Positions 1 to 11,500 of a DNA stretch of 64,000 nucleotides are shown here, piece after piece. A program made the translations under genes and the position numbers. The notes beneath the pieces were generated by a model, which made no database searches, was not told the origin of the DNA, and worked only from the letters and a program-made list of their open reading frames with translations. Positions within the stretch are counted from its first letter, which is position 1, and each line of letters begins with the position of its first letter. Source of the stretch: Antedon mediterranea (lineage: Eukaryota > Echinodermata > Crinoidea > Comatulida > Antedonidae); assembly GCF_964355755.1 (NCBI RefSeq), contig NC_092672.1, forward strand, positions 7,812,001 to 7,876,000, read 5' to 3'.

Positions 1-357
1 AAACAAGAGAATTGTATTTTATTTATGATTAAGATATAAAAGTCTTGGACTTTTTTAAATAAATAATAAAAAGTTAATTGAAAATTAAAATTAGTACTTA
101 ATTTCATACGTGTTGAATCTGAGCAACTATTTTGTATACGCAGCTGCACCTGCAGAAGTAGTAGCATGTTATTCAATAATGTATTCCTAAAATCCATACT
201 TGTTCAAAACAAAGAACAACTTTCAATAAGCTAGAACAAGAAAAAAGGTTGTGGATGCTAATTCATACTTAAACGGTTCTCTAAAATTTACCACACCATG
301 TGTAAAGTGTGTAATATGTACATACAGTACTAATATATTTTAAATCCACAATTACAG

Positions 358-1172
358 ATATTACATCATACAAGCCAGGTTTCTCAAAGCCAGGTAGGAT
401 AATATTATCAAATACTTCTTAAATTATCAAATACTTCTTCATTCGAAGAAATAGATAATGAACCATTTGTAAACTATGACTATGCATTATTACTATGCAA
501 ATACTAATAACTGTAATTATTACATTTACAGATATTATTACATTCAACAAGCCAGGTTCCTTAACTTTAGGTAGGCTATTATCATCAAATTCTTCTTAAA
601 CTCTAATAAGAAAAACAATTATTTGAATTGCTCATTCGAAGAAATGCATATTTAACCATTTTGTTAAAGTCAAAGTAAAACTTTATTCATCACTCACTGT
701 GCGAAACGATGTAGTTTATGATCCTATACATTATATTAAAATACAATAAAATTATAAACTATTTATAGACTATGCATTATGTACAATACTAGTATTTATT
801 TTATTTTATTTTATGTCTTTAGGCAATGTGGCCAAGGATTACCAATAGTGAATTAATCACTGTCCTATCAGATAGGTGGTAATCCCCCTGATACAGGGGC
901 TATTTTGTGAACCAGTTCACCGGGGTAACCCCTCCTCTTTTTCGAATAATGAACTAGGTTCTTTAAAGTGCACACAGGTTATAACTGCAGTGTAGAAGAC
1001 TTGTTCCACCACCAGAACTAGGAGCGAGTCGGCCTCGAACCCTTGCCGATGTTGTTGGCTCTTTAGGTACGGTAAACGGCGCCCCTGTCTTAACCGCTCG
1101 GCCATTTGACATTGATCTGTAATTATTAATCTACAGATATGACAGACGACAAGCCAGCTTTGTTAAAGTCAG
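358..1172 (+). repeat. Triplicated linker mini-exons of locus A
   Basis: Three short exons of 36, 39 and 36 bases (358-393, 532-570, 1137-1172) share the pattern D-x-T-x-x-K-P plus a small hydrophobic tail. Each is preceded by a similar ACAG acceptor and followed by GTAGG. The surrounding intron text also repeats (the stretches at 416-470 and 590-660). Exons 1342-1404 and 2645-2704 form a second Ser/Thr-rich pair beginning ATCCA. A decayed relative begins at 2997 and lacks a donor. Exon duplication is the simplest reading. Confidence 0.6.
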
Positions 1173-4100
1173 GTAGGCTATTTTATCAATAGCTTTTAGA
1201 ATTATGAATTCCTCCCGTACTCAAAATGGACCTCGGGTACTAATCTTTCTCCATACTTCTGCATTATAATTCTTTTATAGTGGTTTGAGTGTCTAAAAGT
1301 ATATTAAAACAAATTAGAGTAATAAAACGTTTAATTTTCAGATCCATCATCTATGAGCCAACCCTCAACAGCCTCAACGGATGCAACAGACGTTGCAATG
1401 GCAGGTAGGTCGCTTATTTAGTTTTCATTATTTTAATAAAGAACATGCACTGTTTACCGATTCCATGCAGTGCTGTATCTCCACATACTAATATTTCCGA
1501 GGTATTATAGGAATATTTGGTAACACAGCATCACATGTAAGATTAGGTTAAGGGTTAGGTTACTACTACATACAACATGTGAAACACATGATGTTGTATT
1601 ACCAAATATTTCTATTCTTTGGAAATAGATACAGTACCGAAAATCGGCTGGTTAAATGAAATCAATTTAAGCTATTATATGTGGATGATAATTCAGTACA
1701 TTACTGTTTACTTTTCACATTTTTTTTTGTAATCGCGAATCAGTGTTATATCGTCATTACTCGACAAATGTGAGATTTATGATACATACGCATGAATTAT
1801 TCATTGCTATAAATTATTATTCATGTTGAAGACAGAACTTTACTAACCAAACTCTTCCACTTTGTACTGTAGGCCTACAAGAAGTAATGAGAAATAAGAA
1901 TGTCTGAAATTTACGATCAAAACTATCGTGCCTAACTGCTATTAATTCAAAATATTGATGATGTATATTATATAATAACATTCCAATTATTATTTTGATA
2001 CACAGAGACTTAAGAATAAGCATACAACATCATTTTCTGGCATATAAACATTTTATTGAAAAAAATGAATGTAACCTGCATGTGATTGTGGATATGTATA
2101 ATTCAAGTTAAACGCAGATTTTATTTTTCTAATATCACATTTATGCTCAGGAAAAAGCCCGTCTTATAGTTCATGTAATATTACATGTGGGTGGGCGGGA
2201 AAAAGGGGGAGATTAAAATTATCTTACTGAATAATTGTTGGAGACGTGAGAGCAGCGTGGTCCAAGAGGATTGTACCACGCCCTCTCACTTCTCAAAATA
2301 TAATCGTGTTAAACTTTGTTTTCACACAATTCCTGCTTTTTGATACACAGAGACTTAAGAATAAGCATACAACATCATTTTCTGGCATATAAACATTTTA
2401 TTGGAAAAATGAACATTCTAAACGTGTAACCTGCATGTGATTGTGGATATGTATAATTCAAATAGACGTAGATTTTATTTTTCTAATATCACATGGATGC
2501 TCAGGAAAAATCCCGTGGCAGGTATGAAACACCGCCGAAAGCAGCTGAAATTTACGATCCAAACTATCGTGACTAACTGCTATTAATTCAAAATATTGAT
2601 GATGTATTATAATAACATTCCAATTATTATATTTGAATTTTTAGATCCAAGCTCTACTACTGCGGACCAACTATCACCTGACGCAACAAACGATGCAAAG
2701 ACAGGTAGACAAACTAATGTGTTTAAAAAGAAAAATATAAAAACAATAGTTTCTTTTTGATTTACAGACGTTTAATCAATGTTGCCATCCCTCCATTACT
2801 AATAGTAATAGGCCTATAGTAGTACTACTATAGTAGTAGTTTTTGATCCTACATACATATGGCTATTCATTATCGATATCAATCATTTTTGAACATCACA
2901 TTGAATAAGGGAATTCAACACATGGCAGGCTACACCGTATCAGCTAAGATATGAATATAACGAATTTATTTAGAATAAAACATATGTAATTTTCAGATCC
3001 ACCATCTGTGAGAAAATTCTTAACAAACTTTCTCTACAACTATTTTGTCAAAAAAAGTTGGACTGTTTGCATGGGATGTATTTTTTTTAAATATTAATCA
3101 ATTATGTGTAATGTTATTACAGTAACGAATTCATGATTTAACCAGGGAAGATTGAAAATACAATTTGTAATTTTACTTTTTCCTGTTTTAACTATAACAT
3201 TAATTAATAATGAAATAATGTCGTCCTTCTATAGGTCAGTTATAGAGAGTGTAATAACGTATTCTTTAACGGTATGGTTCGGTAGCGCTACCGAAAATGA
3301 AAAGCGTGACCTAAATAGAATAGTCAAGACCGCATCGCGTATAATTGGATCTGCACAACTGCCTTTGGAGAACATATTTTCGGATCGTTTTCTGAAAAAG
3401 GCAGTGGCTATTAAAGATGATCAATTTCATCCGGCCTCTAGTATGTTCCAGTTGATGCGCAGCGGTCGGCGATTTCGTTCTATTAAGGCCAATAAGGCAC
3501 GATTTACAAATAGTTTCTTTCCAGGATCTATTAGAGCCTTAAATATGATGTAGACCCCTTTTTTTTTTTTGTAATGTTTTTGTTTTTGAGTTCGTGTTGT
3601 GTCCGTTGGATATTGTGCTCCGCCAACAGAGCAAACAGAATTTCTATGTTTTTCCTAAAACAAATGATAATAAATGATACTTGACTTGACTTGACTTGAT
3701 TATAAACTATTTATGTATTAATTCATGTATTTTTATATTTCGTTTTATTTATTATTACGTAATTATGCCAACATAATCGTGAACAAAGCCAGGCCTAATG
3801 TCCAATTTATTGTTGCTAGAAATGTCTTATATTGTTACCATTTAATATTTTAAACACATTTTTTGTAGATTTAACTGATGCAGAATTAACTATATTGATG
3901 GCAAGGGTATCTGGCTGGTGTACTACCAACGGGATAAACTTAAACAAGCTGAAAGTGGTAATGAGCGAGTTCACGAATGATAAGCTTACATTAGCCACGA
4001 TCCAGAAAAAGAGCAATGCTTTAGATCTGTTAAAACTACTGAGAGAGGCTGGATTAATTAATCCAACAGACATCAGTGTTCTCATTGAAATAATTAAATT

Positions 4101-4419
4101 GTCTGGGATTGAGGGTGTTCAAAGCGAGATTAAGGAAGAATGGAAGGTACCAAAATTCAAAGATGTTCAAATCAAACACGTTAGAGAGCATCGTAAGAAA
4201 CTTCTGGCGTTTGGTCGCAAAGTATCCAAGGAAAACGTCAAGACGATTGGATTTCTAAACAGCATCTTAGTTGACGAAAACACTGATCCATATTTCTTAA
4301 TTTTAGAATTAGAAAGAAATGGCTTACTCAAAGCAGGAGAAATGTTCGAGAAATTCATTAAGACACTTAAAGAATTTAATATGCATAATGAAGTTGATGC
4401 ATTAGAGCACGGTGAATAA
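358..4419 (+). CDS. Locus A: 3' part of a DED-DED gene with repeated linker mini-exons
   Basis: This looks like the 3' half of a gene whose start lies upstream. Linker exons, each after an AG acceptor and before a GT donor, are at 358-393, 532-570, 1137-1172, 1342-1404 and 2645-2704; all are phase 1 on both sides. The terminal exon is 3869-4419, starting after TTTTTGTAG and ending in TAA. It encodes about 183 residues with two helical repeats. The first has the DED-like core LDLLKLLREAGLINPTD; the second follows the motif EHRKKLLAFG and has DPYFLILELERNGLL. The same exon recurs in loci D, E1 and E2. The DED assignment rests on this helix pattern; the classic RxDL motif is not evident. By family, such domains mediate homotypic assembly in cell-death and immune signalling. 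Whether a TIR precedes it cannot be seen. A LINE fragment lies in the last intron. Confidence 0.62.
822..1110 (-). mobile_element. tRNA-derived SINE (Ser/Leu-like head), minus strand
   Basis: Read on the minus strand from 1110, the sequence begins ATGGCCGAGCGGTTAAG, a type-2 tRNA A box, and has a B box GGTTCGAGGCC about 70 bases later. A body of about 190 bases follows. The acceptor arms do not pair, so this is a SINE, not a working tRNA. Body sequence with GTGCACAC and CCAGTTCACCGG recurs at 43741-43846. It sits in an intron of locus A. Confidence 0.7.
1903..2645. repeat. Local direct duplication in a locus A intron
   Basis: Two partly overlapping blocks repeat in direct orientation. The block around 1903-2000 recurs at 2543-2645, and the block at 1997-2161 recurs at 2339-2517, with small indels. 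No coding frame explains the conservation. It looks like a local rearranged duplication inside the intron before linker exon 2645-2704. Confidence 0.55.
3152..3703 (+). mobile_element. 3' end of a CR1/L2-type LINE
   Basis: An open frame from 3152 to 3553 encodes the C-terminal tail typical of CR1/L2 reverse transcriptases: ESVITYSLTVWFGS, then RIVKTASRIIG, then SGRRFRSI and NSFFPGSIRALN. It ends in TAG and is followed by a short 3' UTR and a (TTGAC)n tail near 3678-3700, as expected for this group. Only the 3' end is present, so the copy is 5'-truncated. It lies in the last intron of locus A. Confidence 0.8.
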
Positions 4420-5388
4420 TGAAAGTTTCATTCTTTTAGAAATGTTATAGTGTGTCACTTTGTGTATTACTTATCGCGATATTAGTTATTATTTTGTATT
4501 ATCACACGTTTAGTATAGTTATAGTAAGTCACGTAAATGACATTAAAACATTAAAATACAACTGGTTGATTTTTAAAGGTTTTGTGTCTTCATGAAAGAT
4601 TCAACTTTAAATGTTTACAAAGAGTTATTAACATGAACGTATAACCTCCATATTTCAATTGCTACTAAATAAATTACTGTAAGCCATTAAAGAAATTAAG
4701 CAAATTTTCATCTAACCCATTCAAAAAAATAGATATTAACAATTTTAAAAATGTATTACCAGTATCGAATAAATCATAAATTGGCTTATTAATAGTCTGG
4801 TGATGGCCTACAATGGTTTGTACGTAATATGTTAATCTGTCTTCCCCTTTCAATAATATGGATGTTTCGCAACATTACGAATACGGCAACGAAGTCGGAC
4901 ACGTCACACATTTAAGCTGATCCCCATTTCATATTCGTAAAGCGTAAACGGGAGGTCAATTTTGATCAATCAGTTGTTGAAGTCCCCACTCTCTCTAATG
5001 TTACGCTAGGCCTAGGCAGCCAAGCAACAAGCAGGTGCACTTCGATTTACCGCAGTCATATTTTGGACGGCGCCCTTAATATTTCGATGTATTCGTAGCG
5101 TTGTGAAATTAGCGTTTTCCGTCTTCCGCCATTACGCTTTCCACAGTTTGTTTCTATTTTCGTCTGTTTAGGGCAGGATGGTTTGTTATTGTGTTTGTGC
5201 CAAATTGTTCTTTATTTGGTTCATACAATAAATGTTTGGGCTTACTAGTCATTTTACTTAATACTCATTCAATTTAGTTGACCCGTGTAAAAACACGTGG
5301 TTTATGAGAAATGATTACGTCTTTCACTGCAACAATTAGATTATGTTTTGAGAAGAACATTGTAATGCTAAACATGCTATTAAAATTG
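4420..5388. other. Intergenic stretch after locus A
   Basis: AT-rich DNA following the locus A stop codon. An AATAAA-type signal (CTAAATAAATT) near 4665 could end the transcript. I see no exon, tRNA or clear repeat up to the inverted-repeat element at 5389. Confidence 0.4.
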
Positions 5389-5735
5389 AATTGTCATTTT
5401 TTTCAGTAATTTGTCTTTGGATTTATATATATATATATAAACACATTAGGCAATGAACATTAATTCTAAACCGCACGGTGATATACTGAAATTTAATTAA
5501 TTAATTTGAAACGATAAAGATGAAGAAATCTGTGAGAATGAGAACCGAGACTCGAACTCGGACCGCCTGCTTGATATGCAGATGTCCTAACCATTAGACC
5601 ACTGGGCTTTCATGGTATTGTTCAAACGGCGGAACAGCACTAGTCCTCAGTTGTACGCACGCGCAACAGAGATCAAATTGATACGCCCTCATCTTTCAGT
5701 ATTTTTATTCACGAGGCGGGATCTCCGAAGAGATA

Positions 5736-5814
<79 letters not shown>

Positions 5815-5846
5815 CCAAAGGCAAATTACTGAAAAAAATGACAATG
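5389..5846. mobile_element. MITE-like element with 47-bp inverted ends and a tRNA-like core
   Basis: The left arm (5389-5438) and right arm (about 5795-5846) are reverse complements over about 47 bases with one mismatch; each combines CAGTAATTTGTCTTTGG with an (AT)n run. Between them is a tRNA-like unit on the minus strand and a stretch at 5630-5700 that recurs at 61893-61965. Terminal inverted repeats suggest a DNA element, while the tRNA core suggests a SINE. Confidence 0.6.
5540..5611 (-). pseudogene. tRNA-like sequence, minus strand
   Basis: On the minus strand this has an A box TGGTCTAATGGTTAGGA and a B box GAGTTCGAGTCTC at the right spacing, with an anticodon-arm-like stem CTGC/GCAG. 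The acceptor arms do not pair, and the anticodon would be the unusual AUC. It is best read as a tRNA pseudogene or SINE head. Confidence 0.6.
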
Positions 5847-5870
5847 CTGTGGGTATCAGTGGCTGGATCT

Positions 5871-5941
<71 letters not shown>
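5739..5941. repeat. Two (AT)n microsatellites
   Basis: Alternating AT runs at 5739-5811 and 5873-5941. Both produce artefactual Tyr-Ile open frames on either strand. The first abuts the right arm of the inverted-repeat element at 5389-5846. Confidence 0.9.
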
Positions 5942-5944
<3 letters not shown>

Positions 5945-5949
5945 CAGCT

Positions 5950-6868
5950 TATACATTTTTTACGACCTGGTATAACTTTACAGTGATCTTTGAAATAGCA
6001 ACAAAAGAAAAATGGCATGAACTGGTTATTGAAATTATTCAAATAAGAGGCTTCCTGGGTGTATAGCTCACCTGGATTCTACAACAATAATCTTATACCT
6101 GAAATACATCACGCATCAACGTATGCTCAGAGCATGATAGGCCTGTATTGAAAATGTTGTAAATCGGTATTGTGTATTTTCGGTCTGCTAATTTAGAATA
6201 AAACATAATAGTATAATCGAAAATTCCAATAATAATCTATTATTCTACATATTTTCTTTACATGCTATGGTCCGATTGGAATCATAGAATTGCGGTTAAT
6301 ACGCCACAGGATCGCGGGGACTGAACAGGAACTGGAACTTTTGGTAAGCAATCACCTTATCGTTCGATTTGATTTTACCTTACATAAACTAGTAATTAGC
6401 ATTTTTTATAAACAGTGTAGCAATCAAGATTAAAAAACTGTTTTTATTTTAGTTTTATTTAATAAGTAGAACATTCATTTATTAATTGTTTATCTCAGGA
6501 CAGTTATGTTCACATTATTTACAAGGTAACCAGATTTTTTTTACATTTTTGTTTTATTGTGATACATTGTATTTAGGTCTAATTTAGCTTAGGTCTACAG
6601 TCTTATAATAATTATCTTGCTAAGTCAAATTTTATCCATTTAAAGTAACGTAAAAGTTTTTAAATCATCACATCCGGAATTAAGGTGTGGTTTCGGAGAG
6701 TGCGCAGAATGTCATTTAGACTGGCGATATAGGTTCCAAAATCGAAAAACTTTGTTTAGACGCGAGATTAGTAGTTATTCAAAGTACGATGAATACAACG
6801 ACAAAATCAATAGATATTACAACTGCTCTATTGCACCGATTCAAAAGAAGTTATGTTACGGGCCATAG
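5950..6868 (+). other. Best-preserved copy of the leader exon / unknown ORF unit
   Basis: This stretch is homologous to units of the array at 25740-31300. It has an exon-like segment ending at 6343 in front of a GTAAGC donor, and an open frame from about 6645 to the stop at 6868. That frame reads PELRCGFGECAECHLDWRYR, then NRKTLFRRE and YNCSIAPIQKKLCYG. Other copies carry a TGA after WRYRF but keep the frame elsewhere, including a 3-base indel. I do not recognise the protein. It could be a decayed gene, a repeat-encoded protein, or a leader region of gene B. Confidence 0.4.
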
Positions 6869-7770
6869 ACTAACGCCCGTATTCTTAAACCGGACTTTAG
6901 TCGTAGTTCGAGCTAAAACTAAAAAAATGACGTCATTTTAATTCATAAACCGAACTTCAACTAAATCACCGACTAAATCAGGCCAACCTCCACTAAATCG
7001 AGACGGATTTTGATCGATTTTTTTAGTCCTGGAGGGGGCAGACTAAATGGTCGACTAAATGGTTTTTAAACGATGTTTATAAAAAAACGTAACAGTCATC
7101 GAATTGTTATATTGGCCAGATATTGAAGAATGAAATATCTATATTTATATTAGCTTAATTAAATATACATTGGTATAAATTATAATAATGAAAATCATCT
7201 TTATTTACAACTGTATACAAATTACATTATTTTCTTCGCGCAAGTCCGACTTGAGCTACGTCACGCCATAGCGACAATGGGAGATGCGGCAATTCACCAC
7301 GCGATGGAATGTTTAGGGGGCCTAGCGCTTTCTTGTCACGCTATGAAGTGCGTGGTTCGTGGCGATCATACTTTGTTGGGGGCCTAGAAAATATAAAAGT
7401 TACCGTACCGCCATGGTTCCTAAATATATTTTTAAGATTTTATTTGTTGTTAATCAAATATACTTCACTGTTAAATTAATACTGATATTGTTCTAATAAT
7501 TAACGATTAAAATTATTTTTCATGTATATAGTCCTGATGCGTAAAAAGTGTTGAAAGAAATGGAAAGTGATATCAATGCGCAAAATTTCGTCTGCTCCTC
7601 AAATACTCTCTTGTCATTGGCCAATGTATAGCCTTTGTTACCCAGACGTGTGCAACTCGACTAAAAGCTCGACTTCATTAAGTCGAACTGCAAACTTCGA
7701 CTACTTCGTTTTTGAATCGAATTTGAAGTAATAGCTCGAACTACGACTTTTCCAAGTCGAACTTCGACTT
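6869..7770. mobile_element. Probable non-autonomous DNA element with inverted ends
   Basis: The left end contains AGTCGTAGTTCGAGCT (near 6898). Its reverse complement AGCTCGAACTACGACT occurs near 7733. Both ends are rich in variants of CGACTAAA / AAGTCGAAC. No transposase frame is visible between them. The extent is approximate and I could not fix a target duplication. Confidence 0.45.
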
Positions 7771-8551
7771 GCGTGCGTGAGATGAACAATTACGTCACAC
7801 TTTATAGATATGTTTAAGGAATATTCATGTTTATTTTGTGACGTTTCATGAGGGGGTTCCCAACTTATGTACGAAAAGAAATATCGTGGCCGGGAAGAGT
7901 ACGCTTTTATTATACTATACTATTATATTATTAAGGCAGACAAACCGTGCGGAGGACGGGTTACTGGAAGACCACAATTTAATTACAAAAGTAGCAAGTA
8001 GGTAACAAATCTCCCATACACAAAAAAAAATGTAAAATATCAAAACCAGTTAAATAAAAATAAAATGTAAATGAATAAACTTACAAATTCGTGTTTCCGC
8101 AGCAATGTGTTTTTAATTAGATTTTTTATTTTATCTCTATGTATCAAATACTTAATACACCACAAAAAACAACCAAAATAATATAGTTTGGCATTTTATA
8201 CTTTCGTTATGTGTTTGCGCGCATCATCTAATTCACACAGCCCAGTTTTTCTTTAGCGTCTTTTAATTTCGTAAAGTCTAAACAGTCAAATAGTGTATAA
8301 CAAATCAATGGCCGTAAATACAGTAGCTCCGAATTTTATTCGTGATACAATTTGTTTTGATTTTAATAATTTGTCAAAGTACTTTTATCAGAGTGCGCTT
8401 TTATGATACTTGCCCATGCAAAGTATTTAACCACATATTAAGGCAGAAAAAGACCATGCGGAGCACGGGTTACTGCTAGTACATTTTAATTAATAATGAA
8501 TTGTATATTTATTTATAGGTTTTAGCTGGTATTGAAATATTGCATTTGAAG

Positions 8552-11500
8552 ATGTCTGTGAGTTTTAGACAAATCTCTTTTTTTCATAATTTTGTATTAT
8601 TTCAGTAATACCAGTATTTTCAAAACTCTAACTACATATTATATAAAGCAAACAAAAACTACATACATTATAACTATAGTAACCATGCCAATATGTGCAT
8701 AAATTGATAAATTTAGTGAATATAAAGTATATACGTAGGCCTAAATGTTTCACATATCAACGCTTTCCTGCTTTTTTCATTATTAATATGTATGTAACTT
8801 TTTTTTAACTATTGCTACATTATAGAATATTTTAAAATAACATTATAATCATTATAACATCAACCTTCCATCATTATAATAGAACCGAGGATTAGTTAAC
8901 TATTCTCGATCAGTACAACTACATAACAAACTGGCAGTACTGATGAATATAATTTCTTTCAGGAAAGAGGATACATTATGCTCTGCTATAGTTGGAAGGA
9001 CGAAAGGTAAGTTAAAATAATATATATTTTATATTATTATTATATTCCATGTAAACACGTGAACGTGATTGGTTCAAATGGCATCACATGGCTACCGTTC
9101 CGGGGATCAAAAATGTTATAACGGACTGATAAGTGAGTTTAAATGTAATATAACAGATATTGATTTGTGTATAGTGTAACAGTTGAGATCCTGCTTGGGA
9201 CTTATGCCTACATTTTTTTACTCGAGACTAATTATAAAATATAATTTCGTCGGGGGATCTCAAATGTTATAATCACTTCTAAGCAATTAATATCTGTATA
9301 ATAATAACTATACGAATAACTATTATTTTATAATATGATCTATATCGCATATTTAGAAATACATGTTTTTTTTTATAAAATAACACATTTTAGTAATACA
9401 TAATGAATGAAACATTTTTAATAATTTCAACAATAAAATTGTTAACGTTTATTAGAATCGTTGAAATGATATGGGAACGTTTAGAACAAGCCGGTTACAG
9501 AGTGTGGATTGACCGAAGTGGTACAGATGGACTGAAACGAAAACATAAGTCTATTTACATTGAAATGGCAAAGGCTGTCAAAAATGCGACGGTCGTAATT
9601 GGATGTTTATCTAAAGCATACCAGGAAAGCGAAAATTGTTTACGTGGTAAATGTTTGTATTGAATAATTTAAATATTTAAAACGATTCGTTGTTTTTGCA
9701 TTATTTTTGTTTAATCTACCCAGAACTAACATGGAAATTACATTATGTTTATAATTCAGAGGGCAATATGATCGGAAATCGTAACAAAGATTGTATTCCT
9801 ATAATTGCGGAGAAGGGTTATAAACGAAACGAGTGGGTTGAGACAATATTTGGTGGACAAATCTACATTGACTTTTCAAATGCAGAGGACTTTGAAAATA
9901 GTTTCAAGATTTTGCTTTTGAGGTTAAAAGATTACACAGATTTGGTAAATTATAATTGCATTATCTATTTATTGTTAATGTTCTTCCTCTTTTGGCCAGT
10001 GTTCCATGGTATAGAATAAGTTTCAATAATAACTAAAATCATTATATTGTTACAAGCATGCTCGTGAAAAAATGAAATCATTTTCTTTTTAAAAAATGAA
10101 TGTGAATTTGTTGTAACCAGACATAACTAAAATTCTTATTGAGAATAAATCTTTGTTCCAACATTTTTCATTCATTTCTTAGTTGAAATAAATAACATTG
10201 GTACCTTATGCGATCCTAATGCACTCCAAATTTCACGAAAATTGATCGAGTTAACTCTGTACTGCGTCATCTTTTCTTAAATATTTTTTCTGCTTACATA
10301 ATTTTATTATATTTTTTAGCATTTTCTAATACATAAATTGTCATGGCCAAATAAGATAAGAGATGTTTGGTATCATAAATAGTATTTCCTACAAGCATGA
10401 ACTAATCTAATGAACACATAAAGTTCGAAATATAGAATCACTTTTACTTTTACATAAACAGTAAAATATGTGAAAAGGAGCCAAAAAATAACTTTCTTTC
10501 AAAGTTTGACTCCTGTAACAAAAATAAATTATAAGCATAAATTTTGATCCAACAAAAATAATTCAATAAGAAAAAAACAACAACTATATAAAAGAAATAA
10601 AGTAAACATGTGCTAATGTTTTTGTAAAAGTGAACATTAACTTCATTTATGAATTTAAATCTTGAAGAGGTAAATTTTATAGCTAAGGATAAATTACTCC
10701 AAAGTTGAGCTCCATTAAAAAAAAGAAGTACGAACTTTCGGAATTGCAAAATTATTTCTATTACTAAATTTGGACTAGCATTAAGTGTAATTAAATATTT
10801 CATAGTTTGATGCGGTGTTTGCCATTAATTTGGTCATTAAAATTTAACTATACTTAAATCAATCAAACAACTTATAACCGTCTAAAATACCCAGGTCTTT
10901 AAATAATGGAGAAGATGGAGCCATAAATCAAAGAAAGTTAGGCCTATATACATCTAAGACACATTTTTTGGATAAGTAAAATAGGATATAGATGCGACTT
11001 ATATGTACTACCCCAGACTTCTAAAATCTATTTGATTGAATAAATGATTTATAGGCCTAAAGCATTAGTAAAATAATACGGGGTACAATATGGCGTAAAC
11101 TAAAAAGAATTCCATATTTCTTTTTTTTATCCTATATTTAATATATGGCTTTTCCATGTGATATGTTTATCTAATTTAACAACTAAAACTGAATTTCTTC
11201 TTTAATCATAACATTTTTTGTAATAAATATTGTTTGATTTAATAATAATTTTAGATCGGTTACAAACAAGGCCAACATCCATTAAGTCGCGTGCTACAAT
11301 GCATAGTGATACCGGACCGACAGACAAACAGACCAACAGACAGACAGACCGACAGACAGACGGACCGACCGACATAGTGAACTATACTGACCGAAATTAC
11401 TGAACATGTTTAAAAATGTTGAAATGTTTAAAAACATTTATATTTTTTTAATTTACACGTGCGTAGCCTGTCACTTTTGACGTGCTCGTATAACGTAATT

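Noticed and set aside
917-1105. 62-codon minus-strand frame
   Set aside because: It is the tRNA-derived SINE read as protein.
1530-1560. Telomere-like GATTAGGTTAAGGGTTAGG
   Set aside because: Only two or three degenerate units, enclosed by a short inverted repeat (about 1509-1618); not a telomeric array.
5540-5611. Functional tRNA gene
   Set aside because: A and B boxes are present, but acceptor arms do not pair and the anticodon would be unusual; the same argument removes 21646-21716, 24871-24930 and 42805-42872.
5612-6042. Frames on both strands ending in Tyr-Ile runs
   Set aside because: They read through (AT)n microsatellites.
9722-9759. Acceptor CTACCCAG at 9723 (37062 or nearby in gene C) for the third TIR exon
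   Set aside because: It keeps the frame but adds about 12 residues not present in gene D; the acceptor at 9759 gives a 185-base exon identical in length to gene D.
10450-10803. 117-codon minus-strand hydrophobic frame
   Set aside because: Only an AT-rich open stretch; the duplicate at about 37690-38025 carries indels that break it.
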